DNA of 32,650 nt, taken from contig RGDM01000034.1 of assembly GCA_009918675.1 (NCBI GenBank), forward strand, positions 1 to 32,650. The letters run 5' to 3'. This stretch comes from a bacterium. GTDB taxonomy: Bacteria; Bdellovibrionota_B; Oligoflexia; Silvanigrellales; Silvanigrellaceae. The notes beneath the pieces were generated by a model, which did no database searches, was not told the DNA's origin, and was given only the letters and a program-made list of their open reading frames with translations. Positions 1 through 7,415 of the stretch are shown here, in pieces. Within the stretch, counting starts at the first letter, position 1. Each line of letters starts with the position of its first letter. The position numbers and the translations under genes were made by a program.

Positions 1-18
1 ATTTCTTCGCGAAGAAAT
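1..18. repeat. Perfect 18-bp palindrome at the window edge
   Basis: ATTTCTTCGCGAAGAAAT is its own reverse complement over all 18 bases and directly abuts the GTG at position 19. The reading frame of the downstream glycosyltransferase is open through it (I S S R R N), so it may be coding, or it may be an operator or hairpin just before the gene. It may also extend past the window edge. Confidence 0.6.
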
Positions 19-1728
19 GTGCTGGCTGTCTGGAACCAATTGGGTGCTTGGGGCCATGGGATGGTTTATTTGGCACTTATGCTGCCCTTTGCCATCTTTC
101 GTCACGTCCGAATTCATGGCGATGAAAAAGTGTATGTAGGCCAGGCTTTGGAAATGCTTCGTGCGGGGCATTGGTGGCAGCAAATTCAATTCGGCGAAGT
201 GAAATATATCAAAGGCCCAATGCATTATTTGTTGCTGATTCTTGGTCACAAGCTTTTTGGCTTCTCGATGCTCTCAACGGTTTACATGAACTTCCTGCTC
301 GCAGCCTTGGCTGTTGTTGGGTTGCGTGCCGCGGGCAATTATCTGCTTGAGCGGGGGCATGTTTTACGCTCTGTTCCTGCCTGGCTATTTGCGAGCTCCG
401 GCGCATTTGTGATGTTTTCCTTTTCGAGCCAGATGGACAGCGAAGTCACCAGCCTCTATGCAATCGCACTTTCTTTGTCAGTGCTTGCTCGACACACAAA
501 TAAAAATATTTTCTACGCTTTGCTTTGGCTCACCGTGGGTGCTGCTGGAACATTCAAGTCACCGCTCCACAGCTGCCTTCTTGGCGTTTCAGTGCTGGCG
601 TATTTTATTGCGTCAGGAGAGTTCTTCAATGGACTACTTGCAAATCCCAGCCGCTGGCTTTTTGTTGTTGCGGGTGTGTTATTTTCGGGCTCGGGTTATC
701 TTGTTCCCTTTGTCCTTGATCAACAACGCTGGCTTGGAACCTACATGTTCCGCGAAACGATCGACAGACAGCGGTTTTCAGATCCTGCGTCGGGCTTTCT
801 TCTTAATAATTTCATCTTCCATATTTTCCCTTGGTCGATCCTCGTATGTCAAGCGATTTGGATCGCCTTCCAACGCATTCGTAACCACAATTTTAAAATC
901 GATGAACTGACGCGCGTTGGGCTTTCGTTTCTGTTGCCAACGTTTTTGTTCTTCTTTGGATTCGGATATTTGGCTCCTTGGTATGGCCTGCCAATGATTC
1001 CTGCGCTTGTTCTGCTTATTGTGGGCCAGTTGGCGGCGCGGCCTGAGCCACTGAAGGATATCGCCAATGCATTGCTGCCATGGGTGGTTGTTTTGATGGC
1101 ATTGGTGTTGGTCACTCACGCGGTCTTTTATGATTCAACGCCTTGGTGGCATGGGTCGTCGGGTGTGCTTCTCACTGTCGTTTTGATTCTTTCTTTTGTT
1201 GTTTTGGAAGCGGTTGCGACAGGCAAACGTCTTTCTGCAAAAGCGGGAGTCTTTGTTGGAGCTGGGCTTTTTTGGTGTTCTGCTCTTGGCATGACTGCAA
1301 TTTTGGGCGAAGCCGAATTGCATGATGCTCGGATGGTTTTGCAGAGCACATCAGCCCCATTGAACTACAACAATATCGTCAAAGAGAATTACAACGAATG
1401 GGGATACATGGCCTATATGTTGGGTCAGCCCTCAGAATTCTCCAACAGCTTTGAAGATCTTGTGAAAGCTGGCCGCAACGGGCAATGGATGGTTTTTACA
1501 AGCAAAGAAGAGCTAAACTCTTTCTGGACATGGCTTTCACAGAGCGGCTTGCAGAATGAATTTCTTGGCCATGTTGATATCCGGCTTTGGAGACGCTGGC
1601 CGCGGAATGTGAGTCAACTGCGCGAAATTTGGAATCAGCGATCCGATACCGAGAATTTGTGGGATCGCAGCAGCCGCCACTTTATGCTCATGCGTCTCAC
1701 AGAACCGCAGAGTCACGTCCAACGCTGA
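1..1728 (+). CDS. GT39/ArnT-like membrane glycosyltransferase, 5' end uncertain
   Basis: This is a polytopic membrane protein of the GT-C type (PMT_2/ArnT-like), which transfers a sugar from a polyprenyl-phosphate donor on the periplasmic face. The first hydrophobic segment is followed by HGDEKVYVGQALEML, which carries the acidic DE pair and the tyrosine typical of the first periplasmic loop. Next comes a YIKGPMHYLLL segment that corresponds to the KPPLxYWL region of the family, then many further membrane helices and a soluble C-terminal tail of about 130 residues. The first possible start is GTG at 19, giving 569 residues, but it has no clear ribosome binding site and the frame is open to the window edge. 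The true start may therefore lie outside. The acceptor is unknown. The next gene follows after 80 bases on the same strand. Confidence 0.8.
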   Translation: MSSRRNVLAVWNQLGAWGHGMVYLALMLPFAIFRHVRIHGDEKVYVGQALEMLRAGHWWQQIQFGEVKYIKGPMHYLLLILGHKLFGFSMLSTVYMNFLLAALAVVGLRAAGNYLLERGHVLRSVPAWLFASSGAFVMFSFSSQMDSEVTSLYAIALSLSVLARHTNKNIFYALLWLTVGAAGTFKSPLHSCLLGVSVLAYFIASGEFFNGLLANPSRWLFVVAGVLFSGSGYLVPFVLDQQRWLGTYMFRETIDRQRFSDPASGFLLNNFIFHIFPWSILVCQAIWIAFQRIRNHNFKIDELTRVGLSFLLPTFLFFFGFGYLAPWYGLPMIPALVLLIVGQLAARPEPLKDIANALLPWVVVLMALVLVTHAVFYDSTPWWHGSSGVLLTVVLILSFVVLEAVATGKRLSAKAGVFVGAGLFWCSALGMTAILGEAELHDARMVLQSTSAPLNYNNIVKENYNEWGYMAYMLGQPSEFSNSFEDLVKAGRNGQWMVFTSKEELNSFWTWLSQSGLQNEFLGHVDIRLWRRWPRNVSQLREIWNQRSDTENLWDRSSRHFMLMRLTEPQSHVQR

Positions 1729-1808
1729 GAGCCTTGCAGATGCACCCGTAGAAATGGCAGAATCTCGAATCTTGCGAGACTGACTTCATTTTATGCGGAG
1801 CGCTGTGC

Positions 1809-2912
1809 TTGAGAGCCAACAATCTATTCCACCTGTTCCGTATTATCTTCATGTGCTTCGCTGCGTTTTGTGCACTTGCGTCGGACGCTGCTTGGGCACA
1901 AGGGGCATTCAAGCTGAATTCGACTGTTCTCGACAGTGAATCTGCGCGTGGCTGGTTGTTCTCGCCGGCGGGGGAGATTTCTTTTTCGACAGCAGTTAAA
2001 TCGGGTTGGAGTGCTGCAACGCAACTGAGGTTTGCTCAACAGAAAACAAACGATTCCGCTGCCCGCTTTGAGACTCGCCTAAAAGAAGCAAGTGTGACGA
2101 ATGAATTTGAAGAGGGTCGGGTGTCGGCAGGGCGGGTGCTGGCGCGCTTTGAATCGTCGGGAATGAATGAAAGCGCCAAGTCTTTTCTTCGCAGTGAACT
2201 CTTTTACGATGGCATTCGCTTTGAGCGGACTGACAATAATGTGCGTTGGGGATTATTTGCCGGTGGACCTGCGGTGTTTGGTTTCAATCTCGCCAATGAA
2301 CTCAAGGGCATGAAATTGGCTCTCATTTATCGCGGCGAAAGGAATAAAATTGGGCAATTTCCCGCCGTCGCTCCGGACGGTGCTTTGCTCAACACTTTGC
2401 GTGCGGCACACACTCATGAGGGCGAATTTTCATTCAAACTCTTCGCGGAAGAATTGCAGGTTGAAAGCCTTTTCCAATTGCTGAGTCAGGGTGCGCAGCG
2501 CGGTGTTGTGACCTTAGATGAGATTTGGGGTGAACAAAAATTTGGAGCAATTGATACGGCCTTGCCAAGTTCGTACAACGAATATCGCGTGGCCACGCAA
2601 ATTAAATATTTACTTATCACCCAGAATGATTCACGCGACTGGTTTATTTTTTCAACGGCTGCAAGAACCGCACCGCGGTATCATGAAGGAACAGAAGACG
2701 AGAAATTTTTTCGCCAGGGTGCAGGTGGCGATGTTCAATTCGCAACGGCATTGGAATCCACGAATGACACATTTTCAACTCAAGCCGGCCTAGCAGGAGA
2801 ATACTCTTCTTCAGCTAAGTATTTTTCTCTTGCCGCGCGCAATTCTGAGGGCGAGCGCAAAACCATTCAAACCAAATGGACCGCGTGGGTCAGCAGCCGC
2901 ATTAAATTTTAA
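1809..2912 (+). CDS. Probable outer-membrane or periplasmic protein, family not recognised
   Basis: The product of 367 residues has an N-terminal signal peptide ending near AAWAQG. The rest is rich in alternating polar and hydrophobic stretches and ends in RIKF, a C-terminal Phe as in outer-membrane beta barrels. I take TTG at 1809 as the start because GGAG at 1797-1800 lies 8 bases upstream. An internal ATG at 1850 would still leave a short signal peptide. No cysteine-rich or catalytic motif is seen. The gene converges on the PAP2 gene and the two stop codons share bases at 2909-2912, so there is no room for a separate terminator. A barrel is an inference from composition and the terminal residue; the function is unknown. 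Confidence 0.65.
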   Translation: MRANNLFHLFRIIFMCFAAFCALASDAAWAQGAFKLNSTVLDSESARGWLFSPAGEISFSTAVKSGWSAATQLRFAQQKTNDSAARFETRLKEASVTNEFEEGRVSAGRVLARFESSGMNESAKSFLRSELFYDGIRFERTDNNVRWGLFAGGPAVFGFNLANELKGMKLALIYRGERNKIGQFPAVAPDGALLNTLRAAHTHEGEFSFKLFAEELQVESLFQLLSQGAQRGVVTLDEIWGEQKFGAIDTALPSSYNEYRVATQIKYLLITQNDSRDWFIFSTAARTAPRYHEGTEDEKFFRQGAGGDVQFATALESTNDTFSTQAGLAGEYSSSAKYFSLAARNSEGERKTIQTKWTAWVSSRIKF

Positions 2913-3646
2913 GGAGTGGGCACACTGATTGTGATACTTCGTGCGCCCAGCGCGACACTCACCGGGAATTTACTGACCGTTTGAACGCGATCAAAGGTTG
3001 CGTATCCCACACCCACTCCCACCAGCGATCCAACCAAAACGTCAGACCAGTTGTGTTGTTTGTCGATTGCCCGCGATGATGCCACCCAGGTTGCTGTTGC
3101 ATTGAGAAGAGTTGCGTAGACCCAGGCCGAGCGAGGCTCTCTGAGCTCGGCAAATGCGAGGTGAGTTGCATAGGTGGCAAATGTGAACGCGTGCGAAGCG
3201 TGTCCGCTGAAAAAGGAATAGCGATCGTCTTGACGTGCTTCGCCGCGGCGCTCAACTGTGTCGTAAAAGGGTCGCTTCCGACCAAACCACCCCTTCGCAC
3301 TTGAGGTGAAAAATTCATTCCAGAGATGCGCGTGAACGAGCCCGCGCAAGTATGTGTTAAGCGGGAAATTGTGATTGCTGTTGAGTGCATCTATAAACAG
3401 GGGAATACCCACCGCAGCGCCCAAGCTAGTCGCAAACAACCCAGGCTGACGGGTTGGGTTGCGAACCCCATTTGCAACCTCGTTGTTGAATGGCCATCGG
3501 GGTTTCTCGGGTGGAGTTCGGTTGCTGACAGCGGTTACGATGAGACCTTCAAGCGGCAAGGTATAAAGATCTTGCTCCCACAACCCTGGGGTGTAAACGA
3601 AGCATTCAGCAGATAGATTTTGCGCTGACAGTGAGTCGCAATTCAT
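2909..3646 (-). CDS. PAP2-superfamily phosphatase
   Basis: The product (245 residues) has all three phosphatase signatures of the PAP2/vanadium haloperoxidase fold: KGWFGRKRP (K118-x6-R125-P126), SGH at 147-149, and SR-x5-H-x3-D (S191, R192, H198, D202). These residues bind phosphate and give the catalytic histidines, so an active acid phosphatase acting on a lipid phosphate or similar substrate is likely. Several hydrophobic stretches suggest membrane association, but there is no classical signal peptide from this start. The ATG overlaps the stop of the upstream lipoprotein gene in an ATGA, which points to translational coupling of the two. The substrate cannot be read from the sequence. Confidence 0.85.
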   Translation of the reverse strand: MNCDSLSAQNLSAECFVYTPGLWEQDLYTLPLEGLIVTAVSNRTPPEKPRWPFNNEVANGVRNPTRQPGLFATSLGAAVGIPLFIDALNSNHNFPLNTYLRGLVHAHLWNEFFTSSAKGWFGRKRPFYDTVERRGEARQDDRYSFFSGHASHAFTFATYATHLAFAELREPRSAWVYATLLNATATWVASSRAIDKQHNWSDVLVGSLVGVGVGYATFDRVQTVSKFPVSVALGARSITISVPTP

Positions 3647-4137
3647 TGCGAGACCCGTGTGAAGATAAACTCACTTGCAGTGTCGACTCCGGGGGTTGAA
3701 TGAGTCAGTTGCAACCCTTTGTCCGAGAGGGCTTGCAGTGAAAATATGGAGAGTGTGCTGCTGCCTTCTTGGCCGCAATTCAAAGAAACATTCACCTGTT
3801 TGAAAGTTTCCTCTTGGCCTGCCTCAACTAGGCTGACTGGGTTGAGGTTGCACGTTCCTCCCCAAGCCTCTTCAAAGGAGGCAGGGTTGGGCGAGCGACA
3901 CACACTGCTTCCTGAGGGTTGAATGCGGACAATTTTTCTGCTGCGGCTGATGCTGATTTCGAAATTCCCCTGGCATTCAACTTCACGATAGCGGCCGTTT
4001 TGATTCAAATGCGCGGACATGAGCTGATAACGCCCATCCATGACAGTGGAGCTGCTCTCGTGCCCACAGCCTGCAAAGAAAAACACGGTGCTGACGGCAA
4101 GAAAAATGCGGACGGCGTTTGATTGGAAAGGAATCAT
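3643..4137 (-). CDS. Small lipoprotein of unknown function
   Basis: From the ATG at 4137 the product is 164 residues and begins with a lipoprotein signal: a basic N-terminus, a hydrophobic run and FAGC at residues 21-24, the Cys being the lipidation site. This start is preferred over a GTG 60 bases upstream because it puts the signal at the N-terminus and a TGAGG lies 6 bases before it. The mature part is polar, with several Cys (ECQG, VCRS, GTCN, LNCG), and could form disulfides in the periplasm. No family was recognised. It overlaps the PAP2 gene by four bases, so the two are probably co-transcribed. Confidence 0.7.
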   Translation of the reverse strand: MIPFQSNAVRIFLAVSTVFFFAGCGHESSSTVMDGRYQLMSAHLNQNGRYREVECQGNFEISISRSRKIVRIQPSGSSVCRSPNPASFEEAWGGTCNLNPVSLVEAGQEETFKQVNVSLNCGQEGSSTLSIFSLQALSDKGLQLTHSTPGVDTASEFIFTRVSQ

Positions 4138-4310
4138 AGAGACCTCAGACGACAGACAAAAATCAGCTTTCAGATGTTTTACGTTAATCTTTGCCACTTG
4201 GCATCATCTGTGGCTTGTCGCCTCTGTCTTTACGTTTATTGCGCTGCAAATTAATCTCACGGCAGTGCTCTCAGCGCCCAGGCGTGCTGCCTTGAGGAGA
4301 AAAACCGACC

Positions 4311-5789
4311 ATGAAAAAAGGCATTCGCAATAACTTTGAAGAATTAACGCGTGCCCGCGAACCTCGTTTTTTGTGGTTCATCGTTTTGATGGCTGGGGTT
4401 TTCTTTGCAAGCTGTACGACCCGCCTTGGCGAGGCAAAGAAACTGCATGAGGCTGGCCTTTATTCAGAGGCCGCCGAAGCCTATGAAAAGATCATTGCCA
4501 CCGACCCGACCAATTCTGCGGCAAAAATTGGTCTGGCGGCCGCGCGTTCAGAGATTTGGAAAAAGGAGCTCATTTCTATTCGCCTGATGCGGATGTCGGG
4601 AAATGCCAAAGGAGCCCTCGAGCGGTTGGAAGAGTTGCTGGAGAGGGTGCGCGCGTGGGACCTGAGTCAATTTCAATCCGGAGATTTGGTTGCGGCTGAA
4701 GAGGAAGTGCGCAATGGTCGGCGCGCCCTTGAACTTCTGATTCGCGAAGCGCTGAATGAAAAAAAGCCGGTTGTGGCATCGCACTATTGGAGCAAATTTG
4801 ATCAGGTTCGTGAGGCCAAACATTACGGATCTTATGCTTCGACGCAGTTTGAAGATATTCAAAGCGAAGGCAAGGCGTTGTGTGGGCGCCTGCAGGCGAT
4901 TGTCTCGCCAACAAGTTTTTCATTCAATAATATTTATAAAGCGGTGTGTGCACATTTTTCTGCGGATACAAAGGCAGTAGAGTTGGACTTTAAACAAGAT
5001 TACCGTTTCTCGCGTATTGACCTCTCAGGGAAAATAGAACTTCGCAATTACGATTCAACCTCCGAGGCACAAGCTAAAATTGTTCTTGCGGATCTTGATG
5101 AGCGCCTGAAAAATGTTGGCCTGTTTTCATCGCAGTCTCCCTATACAATTCCTGTGGGCGTGGATGGCACATTTGCGCGCGATCACGAAGCAACGAAAGC
5201 GCTGATGTCGCACGCCTATACGGTGAACGTTCCATACCAGGAATTCGAAGACTATGAAGTGAAGGAATATGAACATGTGGTTGAAAACGGCATGTCGAAG
5301 ATGGTTGAAAAAAAGGTCACCAAACAGCGGCCTATCACTCGTTACCGGATGGAATCCCGCACACACCGCTATTGGGGAACAAACCACAGCGAACGATTGC
5401 GGATGAATCTCACTTTGACTGCAAAATTGACGAGCGAGATAAGTTCGGGATTCGCGCAAGATAAAAATAATAACTTTATTACGCACAACGAAAATCTTCC
5501 GGAACATGGGCTCACACCGAAAGAAGCAAAGTTTATTGTTGTTTCGGACTGGCTTCAGGAGCAGTACGGCAAAGCATCTGACAAGTTTATTGAGAAGCTG
5601 GCACTCACATTGGCCGATAAGTTTTGTCAGTCGGCAAAGGCGAATGATGTGTCTAATGAAGGCGCCGAGAACTACAGCCGCTGCGCTGAATTGAACCCGA
5701 AAAATCCGGCGGCTTCCGCATGGTTTACCAGTACGTTTGGTTTTGCTCGCGAACAGCTTTTAAAGGTTGTCGGAAAGAGTCGGACATGA
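4311..5789 (+). CDS. TPR-type lipoprotein
   Basis: The product (492 residues) has an extended N-terminal region, a hydrophobic segment and a lipobox-like FFASC with Cys35, so it is probably anchored in the envelope. Residues about 38-75 form a tetratricopeptide-like helix pair (LHEAGLYSEAAEAYEKII followed by DPTN), and helical repeats seem to continue to about 170. The central part, with YEVKEYEHVVENG and VTKQRPITRYR, is charged and beta-like and was not recognised. A second TPR-like piece, CAELNPKNPAA, lies near the C-terminus. The start follows GAGGAG with normal spacing. TPR lipoproteins usually scaffold envelope complexes; the partner here is unknown. The last 30 bases overlap the convergent gene at 5760-6173. 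Confidence 0.7.
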   Translation: MKKGIRNNFEELTRAREPRFLWFIVLMAGVFFASCTTRLGEAKKLHEAGLYSEAAEAYEKIIATDPTNSAAKIGLAAARSEIWKKELISIRLMRMSGNAKGALERLEELLERVRAWDLSQFQSGDLVAAEEEVRNGRRALELLIREALNEKKPVVASHYWSKFDQVREAKHYGSYASTQFEDIQSEGKALCGRLQAIVSPTSFSFNNIYKAVCAHFSADTKAVELDFKQDYRFSRIDLSGKIELRNYDSTSEAQAKIVLADLDERLKNVGLFSSQSPYTIPVGVDGTFARDHEATKALMSHAYTVNVPYQEFEDYEVKEYEHVVENGMSKMVEKKVTKQRPITRYRMESRTHRYWGTNHSERLRMNLTLTAKLTSEISSGFAQDKNNNFITHNENLPEHGLTPKEAKFIVVSDWLQEQYGKASDKFIEKLALTLADKFCQSAKANDVSNEGAENYSRCAELNPKNPAASAWFTSTFGFAREQLLKVVGKSRT

Positions 5790-6173
5790 GACTTCGCCAC
5801 GCGCAGAGCACTGCGAACAGAAATGCAAAAAGGGAAACTGTTCGTTGGTTTTTGGAATTTTTTCTGTACTTGAACACGCAGGGCAGGTGACGCTTCCACC
5901 CAGAAAAAGATACTTTTCTCGTTTGCGCGCCGCTTGGCCAATAAATCCGACAATAATGCCGGCGATAGGATAAATAATGTGTGGCGGAACGATGATGCCG
6001 CAGAAACCAAAAATGATCGATTTAAGCAGAAAAGAATTGGCCCGTGTGGATCGCTCTGCGGGTGAAAAATGCTGCAGATGAGCAAACCCTTGCGCGATTT
6101 TTTCTTCAGGAAGTGAATATTGGATTGCATGTTCTTGAGCATTGGCGGGAAGCGGTTTTTCCTTGCTCGCCAT
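5760..6173 (-). CDS. Small membrane protein with a C-terminal zinc ribbon
   Basis: The product (137 residues) has a charged N-terminal third, a hydrophobic stretch at about 50-80 that could form two short membrane helices separated by PPHIIYP, and two CxxC pairs (C97/C100 and C119/C122) forming a probable zinc ribbon. A purine-rich GGGGGTGATGG stretch precedes the ATG. A longer overlapping ORF in another frame was rejected because it lacks such features. The function is unknown. It lies downstream of the 127-residue gene on the same strand with a gap of about 27 bases and may share its transcript. Confidence 0.6.
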   Translation of the reverse strand: MASKEKPLPANAQEHAIQYSLPEEKIAQGFAHLQHFSPAERSTRANSFLLKSIIFGFCGIIVPPHIIYPIAGIIVGFIGQAARKREKYLFLGGSVTCPACSSTEKIPKTNEQFPFLHFCSQCSARGEVSCPTLSDNL

Positions 6174-6200
6174 TGTTCCATCACCCCCGGTCAGACATTT

Positions 6201-6584
6201 TTAGTTGTTTCCAAATGAACTTTGACAAGCGGTCATCAACTCGGAAAGGCTCACCGACCCACCCGCCAATTCGACAACTTTCACATACTGCGATGCAAGT
6301 TCGCGAATCTGTAGTTCGTGTGTTTGTGGAGTCCAATTTTTGTTCCACACCGTTCGGACAAAAAATGGCAGAACCTCGTCACATGATGTGGGTAGTTCCT
6401 TAAGAACGACTTGGCGGAATTCGCTTGCGCTGAATTGATTTGAATTAAGCAGATCACCGTTCATCATTTGCGAGTAGATGGCATTCACCACCCGCGGAAA
6501 AAGAACGGCCACCACAGAAAGCTCTGCACCTAGGGCTGTGCGTGCATTGGTTTCAATATCTTCAACGGTCCATTGAACGTCCAT
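6201..6584 (-). CDS. Small soluble protein, not recognised
   Basis: The product has 127 residues, no signal peptide and no membrane segment, and looks mostly helical with a conspicuous run of Val/Leu (LSVVAVLFPRVVNAI). An AAGGA lies about 10 bases before the ATG. I know no family for it. It follows the radical SAM gene after 170 bases on the same strand, but a possible separate promoter in that gap makes membership of the peptide operon doubtful. Confidence 0.55.
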   Translation of the reverse strand: MDVQWTVEDIETNARTALGAELSVVAVLFPRVVNAIYSQMMNGDLLNSNQFSASEFRQVVLKELPTSCDEVLPFFVRTVWNKNWTPQTHELQIRELASQYVKVVELAGGSVSLSELMTACQSSFGNN

Positions 6585-6626
6585 TTTTATCTTGTCCTTT
6601 GCGGTCTCGGTGGTTTCCTGTGGCCG

Positions 6627-6655
6627 AGAATCGTGCGAGAGCTGCAGCTTGTCAA
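6627..6655 (-). promoter_or_regulatory. Candidate sigma-70-type promoter
   Basis: Read on the minus strand, a perfect TTGACA (6655-6650) is followed after 17 bases by GATTCT (6632-6627). The -10 match is weak but keeps the conserved A at position 2 and T at position 6. It would start transcription about 35 bases before the gene at 6584, giving the two small genes their own promoter apart from the peptide operon. Confidence 0.4.
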
Positions 6656-6754
6656 TGCAGCCGTGCTGTCAGTGATTGCTTATAGCTCAAAGCCTGCGGC
6701 TTCTTTGAAAGCTCGACGCATCAGTCATCGCTGAAAATTCCTTTTGCCTTAGAA

Positions 6755-7414
6755 TTAGGATGCAAGGATGTCTTCAATGATTTCGATGTTCTTCCAGCGG
6801 CGGCGAATGAAGTCGACGAGAGTGGAATGATAGGCAGACCGGCTGTGGGGGAGGCGAGACGAGGCCCCGGTGACCGGAATGCGGAGATAAATAAACTCGG
6901 GCTGAGCACCGCAATTGAGCGCTGTTTGCAGCACATCGAAGGCATTGAAATCGGGATTCAGCGTCAGGCTCAGCGAATAGCGGATTTTGTTTTTTTCAAG
7001 AATTCGAATGTTTCTTTTCCAGGTTAGGGTGTGTTCGCGACAATGCTCTGAAAGGTCTGAGAGAACATCTGTTCCCAGCGAAATACCCTGAAAGCCCTTG
7101 CTCCTATGCAGCCGCGCGATGGAATCGCTCAATGCGATGTGGCCACCGGTGGCAATTCGAAATGGAGTGCTCACCTGTGCGAGCTCGGTGAGAATCTCTT
7201 CAACGTGCGGATGCTCAAAGGGCTCTCCGCCGGTGATCACCACCAACGGCGCTGTTGAAGCCTTCAGGTGGTTCAAAACATCGGCGCAGGTCATGTATTT
7301 CTGTGGCAACCGACCGCTAGCAAAAGGGCAGGGTGCGCAGCCGCCCGAGCAGCGTGTGGTGATAAGAAGTGGCTGAGCCGTGAGTCGCACAGCACTTTGC
7401 TCAGAACGGTTCAT
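6755..7414 (-). CDS. Short radical SAM enzyme of the peptide operon
   Basis: The product (219 residues from the ATG at 7414) has the radical SAM cluster motif CSGGCAPC (C22, C26, C29, spacing Cx3Cx2C) and the SAM-binding GGEP at 62-65, so it should cleave S-adenosylmethionine to a 5'-deoxyadenosyl radical. It is short: there is no SPASM or other Cys-rich C-terminal extension and no obvious leader-binding domain. The ATG lies one base after the stop of the transporter gene (TAAtATG), which argues for translational coupling. An upstream start at 7459 inside the transporter gene was rejected. Given the neighbours, peptide modification is the most likely role, but maturation of a cofactor or an activating role is possible. 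The reaction cannot be predicted. Confidence 0.85.
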   Translation of the reverse strand: MNRSEQSAVRLTAQPLLITTRCSGGCAPCPFASGRLPQKYMTCADVLNHLKASTAPLVVITGGEPFEHPHVEEILTELAQVSTPFRIATGGHIALSDSIARLHRSKGFQGISLGTDVLSDLSEHCREHTLTWKRNIRILEKNKIRYSLSLTLNPDFNAFDVLQTALNCGAQPEFIYLRIPVTGASSRLPHSRSAYHSTLVDFIRRRWKNIEIIEDILAS

Positions 7415-7415
7415 A

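Noticed and set aside
1763..1779. TCTCG/CGAGA stem after the glycosyltransferase as terminator
   Set aside because: Only five base pairs and no following T-run.
5672..6184. 170-residue minus-strand ORF overlapping the zinc-ribbon gene
   Set aside because: It lies in another frame over the end of the TPR lipoprotein and the zinc-ribbon gene, shows no domain, and looks like a shadow frame.
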